From positions 15,043,397-15,107,396 of the forward strand of contig NC_134652.1 of NCBI RefSeq assembly GCF_030463565.1: DNA of 64,000 nt, given 5' to 3'. A model generated the notes under the pieces. That model saw only the letters and a program-made list of their open reading frames with translations. It was not told the DNA's origin and did no database searches. How positions within the stretch are numbered: the stretch's first letter is position 1; every line of letters starts with the position of its first letter. The stretch is from Pelecanus crispus. Its lineage: Eukaryota; Chordata; Aves; Pelecaniformes; Pelecanidae. This document shows, piece by piece, positions 46,571-59,500 of this stretch. The translations under genes and the position numbers were made by a program.

Positions 46571-49079
46571 TTGTAGTTAGTTAGCTGTATTAAAGAGCAT
46601 CTTTCTTCTAGGGGAAGGGGACGAGAAACTTGCCAGCCAAAAGACCACAATACGCACACCCATCTGCTGCACTGGGACTGCAGCCCTAAAGTGATGAGGG
46701 ACAGAAGGAACCGGGTGCGGAGAGGAGCCCTCTCCCTACCCTTCTACCACTGAACTTTCTTAAACCCTTTCCACTGCCTTAAACGGTCCCTGCAGCAGGC
46801 GGTCTCTTTTACAGACTGAACTGTACTCTGAGAAAGCAAAGCCAGAGAGGTGTAAAATTACTGCCCTCACCATGACACCGTGCTGACTACGGCTTCAAGG
46901 CTGCTCTTCTGGCACTGCGCAGTCCCTTGTCTCCTGAGGGTCAGCCCTATGCGCCCAACGCTGCTTCAGGAGTTGGCAGGACAATGGAGTTTGTTTTTCC
47001 TACTTGTACTGTTTCTTTATAGGTACAACTTCCTTTTACACTGTGTTGTTTACCGAAAAGTCTTAAATTGTTGAAAAAATGACGTCAAACCCACAGAACT
47101 CAGAGGGGCTAATGCACAAGGAGATCTGAAATAAATTATTAAATGAGAGTTATTTTTCACTGCCTGCAGTTTTTTTCAGGGAGGCACAAAAGGCGTATTT
47201 TAACATTCTCTTTGAACCCAAGCACTGGGAACTTATTTTTCCTTTCTATTAAACTTTCAGATCCTCTCCTACCCAGCTGACCCCAGGATGTGAAGTTTTA
47301 AAGTACTACCACATATTACAAGTTAGTAACACTGATTTTTAGTTATTCTTGCAATGAGTAGCACAGATCTTGTACATCAGGATACAGAATTGCAGCAAAG
47401 GAAAGAAAATTTATTTAGAAACCTCTTTACAAATATGTCCCCTTGCAAGAAAGAGCTGGAGCCTATTCCCTGGAATAGAGAGGCAGGAACACCGCTTAAT
47501 GGGCGAGGCATCCCAGGATCCCTGCTCTGCTTCTCTACAGATTTGCCTTGCATTTGTGGGAAGGCTTGGCTCCCAGCCTCACCATCAACTAATCTGCAGG
47601 AATGATCAGATGCAAGTTACATGAAATTGCATTAACTTGGGATGAAAGAGGGTTCGTTTGCATTTCTTCTTGTTGGCCCTCGGGTGCAAACATGCAGACA
47701 CACATGCCACTCCCCACACACAGGTCAGCAGATGCAGGGTAACTTGCTGAAACAAAGCAGCATGAGCATATGCCTGTTCCTCTTACTTCCTTTACTTCCC
47801 TTGCCTCCCTCCTTGATAGTCCTAGTTGTTCCTTTGAACCACCTCCGCTCCAGCTCCTCTTCCTCCCCTTCCCTCCTTTGAAGGAAAGGGGCAAGACACG
47901 TAATGCTTCGGAATGGATTTATTTATCCTAAGAATAAACCATGAGCACAAACCAGCTTTTGCTGTTTAGCTCCCTTCTCTTCCCCATTAACCCCAGCCAC
48001 TTTCCATGTGCTGGGATGGGCTAGGGGCTTGTCCAGCTTGTCCATTTTCCCTCGCTCTTGTTGGAGAGGCATGTTTGAGTGGACAGCTGACAGCAAGGAG
48101 CGGAGCAAGCCACTGCACTCAGAAATACTTGTTTGCCTTTGTAGGGATTTTTTTCCTCCCCTCCTCTGCAGCCCTGAGCATGGCCCCAGCTGAGACAGCC
48201 CTGCGCTTCTGGCCCTTGTAGCCCATCAGCACTCTCACAAATACCCCCGCTGACCCCGTCGCTCACCCTGCCCTAGTGACGATGCTGAGGTGAGGAATGT
48301 TAACCCACGTGGCTTTTTACACCAGCACAAGCAACTGGGCTAGGCTTCTCACTAAAATGCCAAGATGGAAGTTGAACTGCATGTCTTCCTGGCATGCTCG
48401 ATCACGCAGGCTGTGAGCTCACATGCTCTCTGCTTTTCCTAGAGGCTGAAAACAATCCCATCGCAGAGCAGCCTACAGGTTGCCAATTAGGGCACACTTC
48501 CCAGCAGCAAGATGGGTACAAACCAGGCTCCTCCAGTATGGAGAATTACACACAGGTCTTTCATTTTCCCTGCTGACTACTGTAGAGACTATAATAGCCC
48601 CAGTAGTCAAGAAGAAATCAAGAAGAAACAATACCTCAAAGGGATCTTGGTTTCTATTGCAATGCTTATTTGTGTATTCTATTATGTAACTAATTAATCC
48701 CCCAAAAAGCACCATCATTGCAGCTGCGTTCTAAAAAAAAAAAAAAGCAGCAGCTGCTACTGGATGTTGCAAGCAGCCTCCTCCTCTAGAAGAGCATTAA
48801 GCAAAATCTGAGTACAGTACCTTGCTCTCCCTGAGGGCACGAAGTGAAATGACTTGTTTCTGGACCCAAAGGGACTTGGGAATGAATTAAATGCTGAACC
48901 ATTCAGCCTTGCCAACATGGGGCATTCACAGAGGCAGAAGAGCTGGGTCCTGCAGAGCTCTGGTTTTGAGTTCACAGCACCTACAATGAATAAGACTCTT
49001 CAAGTTTGGTATTTCAAAGCTGGGCAGCCACTCACTAGTGTCTACATTGGATAATCACACCTGTTTGCATACCCTGCTT

Positions 49080-49175
49080 TTCCCTTTGCCTTCAGTTCTT
49101 CATCTGTAAAACATGTGGATGATCACATCCACATCTTACTGGACAGTTACAAGAAGATGGATCATAAGGCACCAA
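49080..49175 (-). mobile_element. MIR SINE relic
   Basis: On the plus strand, CTTCAGTTCTTCATCTGTAA followed by AACATGTGGATGATCACATC and TTACTGGACAGTTACAAGAA follows the reverse MIR order (CAGTTTCCTCATCTGTAAAA, then TGGGGATAATA, then GGTTGTTGTGAGGA). It is highly diverged. Confidence 0.55.
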
Positions 49176-49436
49176 CACCAGTGATAGAGCCTACTTAAGT
49201 ACCCAAGATACTTGGCCTTTTTCAAGCAGAAGGTGAGATTGGGATGACACTTTTTCAGCACAGAAAAACACTTTTTTCTTTGACCTCATTGATTTCCTCT
49301 TAATAGACAACCACTACTGAAAATCACTAATTCTTTCTGTCATCAGTCACCAGCAATTGTTATGAGAGATGGCTGTGGGTCATGGGATCCATTATAACTG
49401 GATGCTGTGAGCTTTAAAGGCATACGCCCTTTCAGC

Positions 49437-50032
49437 TGAAGAGGCCAAAAGCATCCTGGGCTGCATCAGGAAGAGCGTTACCAGCAGGTCGAGGTAGGTC
49501 ATCCTTCCCCTCTACTCTGCCATGGTGAGACATCTGGGGTGATGCGTCCAGTACTGGGTTCCCCAGTACCAGACATACAGGCTTACTGGAGTGAGTCCAA
49601 CAGAGGAAAATTATTATGGGATTGGAGCACCCATCACCCAAGGAGTGGCTGAGAGAGCTGGGGCTGCCCAGCCTAAGGAGAAGGCTCAAGGTGGATCTTA
49701 TCTACGTGTATAAATACCTGACACAAGGGTGTAAAAAAGGTGGATCTAGACTATTCTTAGTGGTGCTCAGTGACAGGACAAGAGGAAATGGGCACAAACT
49801 GCAATACAAGAAATTCCATTTAAACATAAACCACTTTTTTGCTGTAAACATGGTCAAACACTGGAACAGGTTGCCCAGAGAGGTTGTAGAGTCTCCATCC
49901 TTGGAGAAATCAAAACTAAACTGGACATGGTCCTGAGCAACCTAGTCTAGCTAACCACTGCTTTCAGCAGGGGTTTGAACCAGATAATCTCCAGAGGTCC
50001 CTTCCAACCTCAGCTATGCCACAATTCTGCGC
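49437..50032 (+). mobile_element. CR1 LINE 3'-terminal fragment (about 600 bp)
   Basis: It begins at GAAGAGGCCAAAAGCATCCT, continues with GGCTGCATCAGGAAGAGCGT and the run AGAAATTCCATTTAAACATA, GGAACAGGTTGCCCAGAGAG, and closes with AATCTCCAGAGGTCCCTTCC and an ATTCTG tail, the normal CR1 3' terminus. It is 5'-truncated. It is the best-preserved transposon in the window, and its 3' end lies about 460 bp from the PDCD11 stop codon. Confidence 0.92.
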
Positions 50033-50490
50033 TGCTCTGCCAACTGCGAGGAGTACAAAGGCACTTGAGATAAATCTTTCAAAGTGTTAATTCAGCCGAA
50101 AGGCAAGAATCTTCTCTGACATCTTGACAAAGAGAGAAATCAATTTGTAAGACAACAGTATACTTAAAAATAGTGGATCATAACTGCACCATTTCCCCAG
50201 GAAAGTAGAACCGGTATGGCTGATGTTTGTATTGGTTATAAAACAGTCTATATTTAAAAACACATCTTCGAAGTCATCAACAGAATAGGATTATTTGTAA
50301 CATCTGGACAAAGCTGCAAACATTTATCAAATCTTTTCCTTAGAGTCTTTGTTCTTTCCAGTTTCGTTTGGTCATAGACCAATACTCTCCAGAAACTCAC
50401 TGTCCATGGACACTCACAGTGGAACTCCACACCTCTCAGTGCCCACACTGCATGGAGAGCTGTCTCTCTCTGCTTTTACTTGTGGCGTAC

Positions 50491-53400
50491 TTAGGTGTCA
50501 GCAAGGGAACTCTTGGTCTCCACATACTCAAGTGCTGCTCTTTTAACAGCCAGGACACTTTCTGTTGTACCAAATTTCTTCTCATAATCCAGGTAGCGTT
50601 TAAAGAAGAATTTCATCTTCTTTGGTGCCAAGCTCAGGTGTATGACTCTCTCAAAGATGTCCCTGCAAGAAACCAAAGGGATTCAGATCGCTGTGTTGGT
50701 GACAGCACTCAACACAAGCCCTGTATCCTGCCTTTGAACAAAGAGCACAAAGTCAGGGGAGACTTTCAACCTGCTGCAAAGTGCTGGTGCTTGAAGGAAG
50801 AGATTCCTGACAACTGGCCAAAACCTCGAAGTAAAAGCCTTCTATTTGCTTGCAGAACTCTAAGGCTGCTGGTCAACTTAAGCTAAGATCCAGCCACTGT
50901 ATTTGACCCTGCATTCATTAAGTGGATGTGGCTGGATCCATAGTGTGGGAAACTGGACTTCTTTTGTCAACTCTCAGAAAAGATAAAGAAAAGGGGAAAA
51001 AAAAAAAGTTTCTCCATTTTTATGTTTCAAGATACACAAGGGCTTGATCTCACCCTTCAGATACAACAAGGCAATCTGCCTCCAGAGGGACAGATGAACC
51101 TCAGTGCAAGTCCTCTAGTTTGTCATGCAGGTCACTACTTAAAAATCAGTCCCTCTCTGCCCTATGGATCTCCTTGGAGTCTCCCCAGTCCTGGCACGGA
51201 TTAACCCTTCCACACACCCCAGTTTTCTTTCGCTAGGTGATAAAAATTCTCTTTTGCTCTGCTCTGGGAGGCCCTATACAACCTCATGCTGCAGGGTACC
51301 CCTGCTCAAGTGTTGCTCCAAGCACTGTACTCTGCCCCTTCCCAGCCTGCTGTAGCACAACTCACCGTACTTCCTTCTGGCTGCCATGTTTGATCATGAT
51401 GTCCATGTAGATGGACCAGATGTCTGTCCGCTTGGGGTAGCTGTTGAGGGTGCTCTCAAAGAGGGCCTTGGCATGTTCTGGGTCCCCAAAACGGAACTCC
51501 AGCTGTGCAAACCTTGAAATTACATCCACATCTGGAACAAGTAATAACATGTTAGGGTACCACAGCAGCCCTCTTCCCTATGAAAAAACACAAGTGATAA
51601 TTGCACAGAACAGAGATAGTACCATCTCTACCCAGAGACAAAAGGCTCTGTTGTAAGTGGTTCTGGACCAAGGAAGGATAAAGTGGGAGAGAGAAGGGTC
51701 ACAAATCACTTCCTATTTCAGCTCTCTGCAGGAGACAGAAGTTTATTCTTACATTCAAAATGCATCTTGCAGCATCCATGGGCAGCCCCACAAACCTGGG
51801 AGTAGACCAACTGAACTCTTCTAGAGGGCTGTAAGACTCAAAGTCTTCTTTGCTTTGGGTGCTTTGCTTTTGCCCAGCATAGAAAGTTTTATTGCAGGAG
51901 GGTTTAGCATTGATATGCAGGCTGAAATCTCCCCTCCCCTTACAGTCCAGGGCAGCATGTTTAGCACCGTCTGCACTTTTCACTTACTTCAAACACTGTC
52001 ACAGGCAGAGCTATCAGAGAGCAGCCCATCTACTGACCTGTCAACACATGGTCCACATTATGAATAGGGAATAGAGTGCTTACGTTCTTTGGTGGGCAAA
52101 GCCTTGAGAGCACGCTCCAAAAGCCTGTGTGTAGCTTCAGTCTGGCCTTGCTTCAGGAGGAAAGAGGCGTACTTCAGCCACACAGATTTCTCCTGACGGA
52201 AACGCTTCAGCATTGTGTGGTACAAATCTTCTGCTTGCTGGAAGGGCAGAGTTGGGTTAGACCACACTGATTGATAATAAAGCCTTGTAGCTTTAAAACT
52301 GTTACTCTTAGCCCAGGTATTTCCAAACACTTATGAGAGAGAAGCAAGTATCAATAGTTCCTTGTCCACTGTCAATCATAACTATTAATATGAGTTAGGA
52401 ACAAGATAGGCCTAATGTCTGACAGCTGGAAGATTATACAGCCAGCATGGGTAGTTCAGTGGTATGACTGAATGGAATACGTGCCTGGGACCTGCTTGCA
52501 CTATCTTACCTTGTACTTCTCAGAATTGGCATAGATGTCACACAGGTGCTGGAAGACTTTCAAAGGTTCGTTGTATTGAACAGCTCTCTCAAACACCTTC
52601 ATCAATGTCTCCTCAGTACCATACAAGTTCTCCAAGTTCAGCAGAGCTACCCAGACATTCAGCTTCTCCTGTTCTTCCCTTAAAGCAAATGTGAACAAGA
52701 ATATTTAGCTTTTTACCAGCCTTCATCAGCTTTTTGGAAACCACCCTACAAAGACTCACTGGCTTGTAGCCCGTCTCCAGGACAAGGGAAGGTGGCATAC
52801 TGCTCACCGAAACACCACTGTTGGAACAGAGCATAGCAGTTGTTTCACGCAACAACTTTTGATCACTGTTGTTTGTAATTAAAAATCACACAGATGATTC
52901 AAGAAAGCACAATATACTTAATCATGCTGTAGAGATGATTTAATACACAAGGATGTAGCCCTATGGAAAGAACGACAGTTTGTTTCATGTTTTGATTTAA
53001 GGACAACATCACTGACAGCATTATGCTCTTCCAAACTCTTCTGACTGCTGAGGTATGTCTGTGTGGCTCAGTGATACCTTGAGGAGTTACTGTACCCATG
53101 AGCTGCAGCAAGTCAGCTACCGGCCAAGTGTGATGACTCAGGCTAGACCTTCAACGGGTCAGCTGACAACTGCCACCATTTAATCCTTTTGAGCTCACAA
53201 ACAGACCCTGCCACTCCACACACACATACACATACAGTGATGATGCAACCAAAGTTCTTCTCCCATCACCACTACCCCACCATGATTTATTCTTTAGGGC
53301 AAAGAAAGGTAGAGCCCCATTATTACCTGAAACAGATTGTTTTAAGTGCTCTCTCTGCCACAGCTCTAGCCTTCTCAATCTCAGTAGCCTGGAGGTGGAA

Positions 53401-53577
53401 AGCCATGTACTGTAGCCAGAGGATGGAGCTGTTGGGACTGCTCAGCACCAGGCGGTCAAAGTCATCTGCTGACTGGGGCTGTCGACTGGGGTCCATCAGG
53501 GCTGCCTCTAATTTGCAAAGCTCCTTCTCCTTCTTCTGCTTCTCTAGTTCCTTCTCCTTCTTTGTTTGTTTCTTCAG
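50491..53577 (-). other. PDCD11: PDCD11 C-terminal HAT/TPR-like repeat block
   Basis: Exons 53327-53577, 52510-52678, 52084-52237, 51366-51531 and 50491-50662 encode successive half-a-TPR helices. Examples are [80 protein letters not shown] and [15 protein letters not shown]. The recurring W-x-x-Y/L and aromatic pattern is typical of RNA-processing HAT proteins. In yeast this part of Rrp5 serves 40S pathway cleavages. Identity to human is high throughout, higher than in the linker. Confidence 0.9.
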
Positions 53578-56500
53578 CTAAAAAAGAAAAAAAAAGGAGA
53601 ACTAGGGAACAGCAGGCACTTCATGTGAGAATAGGCAGGCCCAGCTAATGCACAGACAGACCCCAGTATGTCCAAGGCTAGGCAGTTTTCACAGGAAGAG
53701 ATGGGGCCCAATTGTTTAAGAGAGGAGGAAAATGGTACACACACTCCACCCCTTCACACACAGACACACACAGTTCACACCTCCAAGAACAGCAGCACTA
53801 CATAAAATCTCATTTCTTTTAATGAAATACATTGAGGGACCAAATACTTTGCTAGTCTTGCACCCCAGCTGCAGGATTCACACTTCACCCCTCCCTCTCA
53901 TTCTTCCATCTTTACCCTCCAGGCCAGTGCTCACCACCACCCTGCACTCTGTAAAAATCCAGGATACATGGGGAGAAATTGTGCAAGACGGGGGTATGTT
54001 GCTGGATCACTAGGGTGACTCAGGTCTAAACTGGGAACTGACAGTGCCATAGTTCTCTGCACAAGGCAGCTACACCTTGGGCAACAAAGCATTCACTATG
54101 CACGGCCTTTACAGAAGTGAGTTTTGAGGGACAGGGGAAATCCTGAAGAGCAAACATGAAAGCAATTCATGAGCTTGTTTCTGATTTTGCTGAACTGCTC
54201 ACACTGGAAAACTCTTCTAAAAAATTACAGCATAAAAGAAGAATTTTTTGGTGTTTTTCTAAATAAGAGGACTATAATTTGAAAAGGTTTTTTCATCTCC
54301 AGGTTTTCCTGTAAATTTACAGTAATATTCAGAAAAAAGAAAATAAAGCTGACATCAAATACAAAAATTTTACTTTCATGAAAATGTTTGTTTGACCCTA
54401 ACTAATTATTTTTTTAGCATGCCAACATGAGAAGCCTTGTTTTCATGCAGCCATGCTAAAATAGGGTCTTTTTTCCTCTGCTTCAGAGATATCTGCTGCT
54501 AACCACAGTGCTCAGAGTAGTTAAAGAAGTTCTGTATTAACTGTCAAGAGATGTTCCCTTGGGTTAAAAGGCTTTGCTATAGGGCAGACAGACATGGAGA
54601 TACTGAGACAACACATTACAGCCACCATGTGGTGTCTTCTGTGCAGGCAACACAGTACCTTCGACTGCAGATCCTCCTCCTCCTCGCTCTCTGAGCTCTC
54701 TTCCTTCTGATTCAGCACAGGTATATCCACTGCATTCATGTCCTCATCCCAGGTGAAACCCATGGAAACCTGCAGCCTGGGAGCTTCACCAGGTTTCTTT
54801 ATCTGCTTGGAGGAAGACAGGGAATGCCCTGGGTTTTAATTTGAAGTTTTTACACTGAGATCAGACAATTGCTGTTTGCTTGTGGCTTCTCTCTGGCCAG
54901 TACTATTGACTTCTCACACCTGCAAACAGCCCACTAGCAAAAACATTAAACTCTGGTCACCTTTGCTGTAATTTAAACTCAGTCCATCTCAAGCCATTTT
55001 CAGATGACACAAACACCAGTCTGTGTCACTCCTATCTGCAACAATTATACCTACTGTCATCCAAGTCAAAACTGATACATCTCATAGGGCTGGAAAGTCA
55101 TTTAGGCCCAGGTTCTCCTCCAAACTTCTCACCTTAGATTTCTTTTTAGCTGCCTCTTCCTCCTGGTCATCATCCTCTTCCTCCCGGTAATATACCTCAA
55201 TTCCACTGTCATTTTCATCTGCTGGGCAAATCTTCCTCTTTTTCGGCTTAGCCTCCTGCAACAAGGGGAAACGAGTGCGTGGTGGAGGGCAACAACTGGG
55301 ATGAATCTTAAAGGCAACTCTGATCACAAAGTAAAGAGCCTGACAGCAGAGAAAGGGTGGTGCCCTGGCACAGCATCCCCCACTATCCTCTCACATAACC
55401 GAGACAACAGAGAATAAATGCATGCTCACCTACATAGGGTGCCAAGGCCAACAGGATGGGCCACACAGGCAACACAACTGGGCTGCTAATTCAGTTAACT
55501 CCTACCCAAATGGAATAGTTTCTGATCTTTGCTAATCAACAATGCAATTTAATCTTTTTTTCCTACTCTCTATAATTCCTCAGCCTGATCCCAGTGGATC
55601 TTCCTAGTCCCTTTAGCATGTCCTGGGCAATCACATCCATACCTGCTCACTTTCAGAGTTTCCTCTTCTCCGTTTTGTCTTCAGCTGAAGTTCTTCTCTC
55701 TTTTCCCTATCATCTGCCTCTCTTTTCTCTTCCTCTGCATCATATCGTGGTAGGCCTAGGGATTCAGGCAAGACGCTTGGCATCCCAGTGTCCTCAGGCA
55801 GGAGAGAGAGCTCAATATGTTTTTCTTTTCCATTTACACTGTGGTGCATTGCCAGGAGTAGCAGGAGAGAAGAGGAGAAAAAAAAAAAGAAGAATCAGAG
55901 CATTTACAATGACTGCAAGGATACGAACTTCTTTCAAATCTTCCTGGCTTTTATCCTCCCTCTTCCCACCCTCTCCTCCTCCACCATCTCCTTTCTACTA
56001 ATTCATGGCCCCTTTTAAAGAATGTTGGACCTACCCAAGCACCTTGGCAGTGAGCAGCTTTCCTTCAGGCAGGTACTTTTCATATAAGGAGTGTTTCTGT
56101 ACAAAGTAAGGGGAAACATTCTGGAACAGAATTCGGCCCAGAAGAGAAGTGGACAAGCTGAGAAGAGAAGGAAAACCAAAAATAAGTACTGCATAGTGAG
56201 GGGAAAAGGGGAGGTGGGGGGAGAGGCGGGGAAGTGCAGTGACTGTATCTGTGGCACCACCAGTTCTGTGTAGCATCACACAAACTTTCTCTACTTTAAT
56301 TTCACAGGCTCAAGAAAGCAGCAATGACATCTTGATTCCCAGGAGGAAATTCATTTTGTGACAACGCATTATGCAAGAGACTGTCCCCAAACAAGATTCC
56401 AGAATTGTACATTCAAAATAAGTTCTCCAAGACCCCTTGTTTCCCAGAATAATTTTATTATGCTACTCACCCAAAGAATACACCTGACTGAGTGATTGAT

Positions 56501-59500
56501 TTGACATAGCCTCTCACTAGCTGGCCTTTTTTAACATCCTTAATACATGTTATTTCAACATCCTCCACCTTGCTGTTGCTCTTTGGGTTTAGCCTAAAAG
56601 AAAAGAGAGGTTAGAAGTTAAAGCACTCATCTGAATAATCCACATTCTGCTCTGGATACCAAAAAAATAAATCAGTATTAACAACAGCTAGTACTTTCTG
56701 GAAAACATGCCGGATCAGAGACAACCTTCAGTTTATTCAAATATACTAATGCACTACCTGCACTTCTGCCAAGCTATACATAGCATTAGGGAATAGACAT
56801 GCTGCTGTAAACAAAACCAAAGAAAACAGATCAGCCTGGTGTCCTCTGACACTAAGAAAATGAGGAGAATAAAATGCTGTCTGAAATTCTGCACAGCATT
56901 GGCTTGGGTTTTTTTCCTGCTTATTTCTAAGATACTTCATTCCACATGGTTTATACATTTTTGTTCCATAGAGAAGACAAAGCAAGAGGCTCAGTTTTAA
57001 GAGACATTTGGGACTAAGTCTTCTATTTAATCAAAACGGTTAAAATGCAGCTGAACATTGAAAAGTAACGTGTTTGTATTGCAAAATCAGTAGTGGAATT
57101 TTCCCTTTCTTCCCAAATAAATAAACAAAGAAGTTAAGTCAGGTCTAGAAACTATGATAAACAGAAATTAAATCTGAACCCACTTGATAGCTCTACATTA
57201 AGTGTCAGACACCTCTATGTTTGCCAATACACAGGAAAATCTTTCTGAAGTAGGAACAAGCTCATTCCTTAAAAAAAAAAAAAAAATGTAGTCCTTGTCC
57301 TTTTCACAGTTCACACTGATCCACCCAAACCAACAGTTACTGTATTCCACTATCCTTTTCTTTGCTAGTAGGAGATCAACAGACTAGAGGGATGACACAT
57401 ACCGGGATTGCCGGAGAGATAACTGGATTTTGCCATTCTTGTTGGAGAGGATGTAACACCTGCATGGCAGAGTAAGGGGAGAAAACAGAAAACTTTTTTA
57501 CCTGTTAAAAAAAGCCACAGGTAGAAAATAGGTGTTGTCACTAGCAGAATGAAGTTCTAGAGGAAACAAAGCACTCTGTCCCATGGAGCACTTGCTGTCT
57601 AACACAAACCAGCATGGCACAACAGTTCATGAAACCAGCTGAAGGGCTTTTTGAAACATATCTTCTTGCTTTACCCAGTCTCTATTGCTAGTGCAAAAGA
57701 CTTAAAGGTTGTTACAGCTGACTCACTTGGCCTGTTGCACTGTCCACCATTCCCAACAAGTCTGTGAAGTAGGGAAATGCAGTTACTTGTGCATTACAAA
57801 TGTAAAGGCAACTGACTTGCCAGACAGCCCACAGAACCACAGCAGAGCGGGGATAACTGGCTTCCCTCAGTCCCATCAGCACCTTAGCTAAAACGGTAGC
57901 TACTCCCAAAACACAGTCCAAGAAGGGAGCTGAAAAGGGGCTTCTTCATACGTGGAAAACACAAGACTTTCACCCAAACGCATGTAAGGTCGTAAGTCAG
58001 CATTACTTCTTAGTTGCAGACTGAACCTTACAGGTCTGGCATCATCTTACAGCAGCAAAAAGCCTGTCACCAAAGGGGGAGTATTTCTAAGCCTTGCAGC
58101 TTGAGGGAACAAGAAAGAGAATTACTGACCTGACAATCTTGCCAACTTTGAAGTCACCCAGAGGATTCTCTGTGTAAGTATCATTCAAGTGAAAGATGCT
58201 GACTTTGCCAGTCTTCCCACCTGGCAGCGTAATGGTCAAACCAATGTGTGGAGTCACTTTTGTTACAATGCCTACAGTGGTAGTGCCCTGCTCCAGTGAC
58301 TGAATTCCTGGAAAAAGTGAAGGACGGAGAGGGCTTCATAATACTCTAAAAGCATGCAACCAAAGCAACAGGGGTAATGAGTCAGTGAAACTGATTTTAG
58401 TTGCTTAGTCACATATCAAACCCACCAACTTTTGGTAAGGTGCAGTCTATGCACTCTCTCAGTTCACAGCAATGTGTGCCTTGGTAGCCCAGACAAGGTC
58501 CCCAAGTTGCACAGTTCCACAATCCAGAATAACTGACAAATGTTGAAAAATGTGCCATCTCATGTCTGAGATCAGAAGAACATACATTCATAAGGGCTCA
58601 GAGAAGGGCTTCAGTCTGAGACAGTAGGAAAGTGATTCTTTAGTCTAAAGGTCTGACCTCTCTTGCCTTGCGTGCTGCTACATCTGGGTCAGGGCCCCAG
58701 GGGTTAGTTCTGTCCTACAGGGAGGTACAGCTTGGCTCTGGAGTGTAACACCTTCACCTGAGGTGTCAGTGCAGGCCCACCTCTGAGAAAAGCGTCATAT
58801 GTGGTAAGGTCCTGCTGTTAAGGCTCCACTATACCTGTGAGTGACAAGCAGAGGTTTGTTTCAGTGACATCTGTTCCAGTCACTGTAGCTGATATTGCCT
58901 GGCCATTTTTGAAGCTCTTTTCTGGATGTTTTAAGACCTGAAAGGAAAGACAGATTTTCACTTATTACCAGAAAAGGAGGTTTGCACAACTCTGACTGGT
59001 GTTTCTCCCATGAGAAAACACTCCTATTACACTTTCTAAATGCATCTTTGATGTGTACACTTGAATGATAGCTCAGCATTGCTTCAATGGCTCTGTTATC
59101 CCGAGCCAAACTAGCTACAGGCGTAGCACTTGCTTGTCAGTGAGGGGCAGTGGTGCCTAAAGGGCAGAGCACTGGGCTATAAGTTCACATGGATGTCAGA
59201 AGTGTCTGCAGTCATTACTTGCAGCCATGTGCACAGAAGAAACTTTGTGTAGCTTATCTGTAATGGCCTCTTACCTTGGTGTTCAGAGACAGCAGCAGAT
59301 GAGGAACCCTTCCTCGTATGTCAGGGGCAACTTCTACCTCCAGCCAATTTTTGAGGATGTTATACTGAGAAGATAACAAATAACCAGAGAAGACAGCATG
59401 AGACCTTGGGAAAAAAACCACTTCCCTGGCAGATTCACTAATTTTTAAGGCTAGAAAGGACTACTCCAGCCTTGGCTTTTGCACTAAGCAAAAATGGTGA

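Larger units (their letters stand above)
45602..50490. other. Region between the CALHM2 and PDCD11 stop codons (convergent genes; includes both 3' UTRs)
   Basis: The 3' UTRs of CALHM2 (+) and PDCD11 (-) must begin here, but their ends are unclear. The first canonical AATAAA on the plus strand is at 47130-47135, 1.5 kb after the CALHM2 stop codon. On the minus strand I found no AATAAA near the PDCD11 stop codon, only the variant AATATA at 50249-50254. Other contents are an AT microsatellite at 46.52-46.57 kb, a MIR-like relic near 49.1 kb and a CR1 3' fragment. Confidence 0.6.

Noticed and set aside
50368-50886. A 172-codon plus-strand open frame
   Set aside because: It overlaps the last PDCD11 exon on the opposite strand and has no recognisable similarity of its own.
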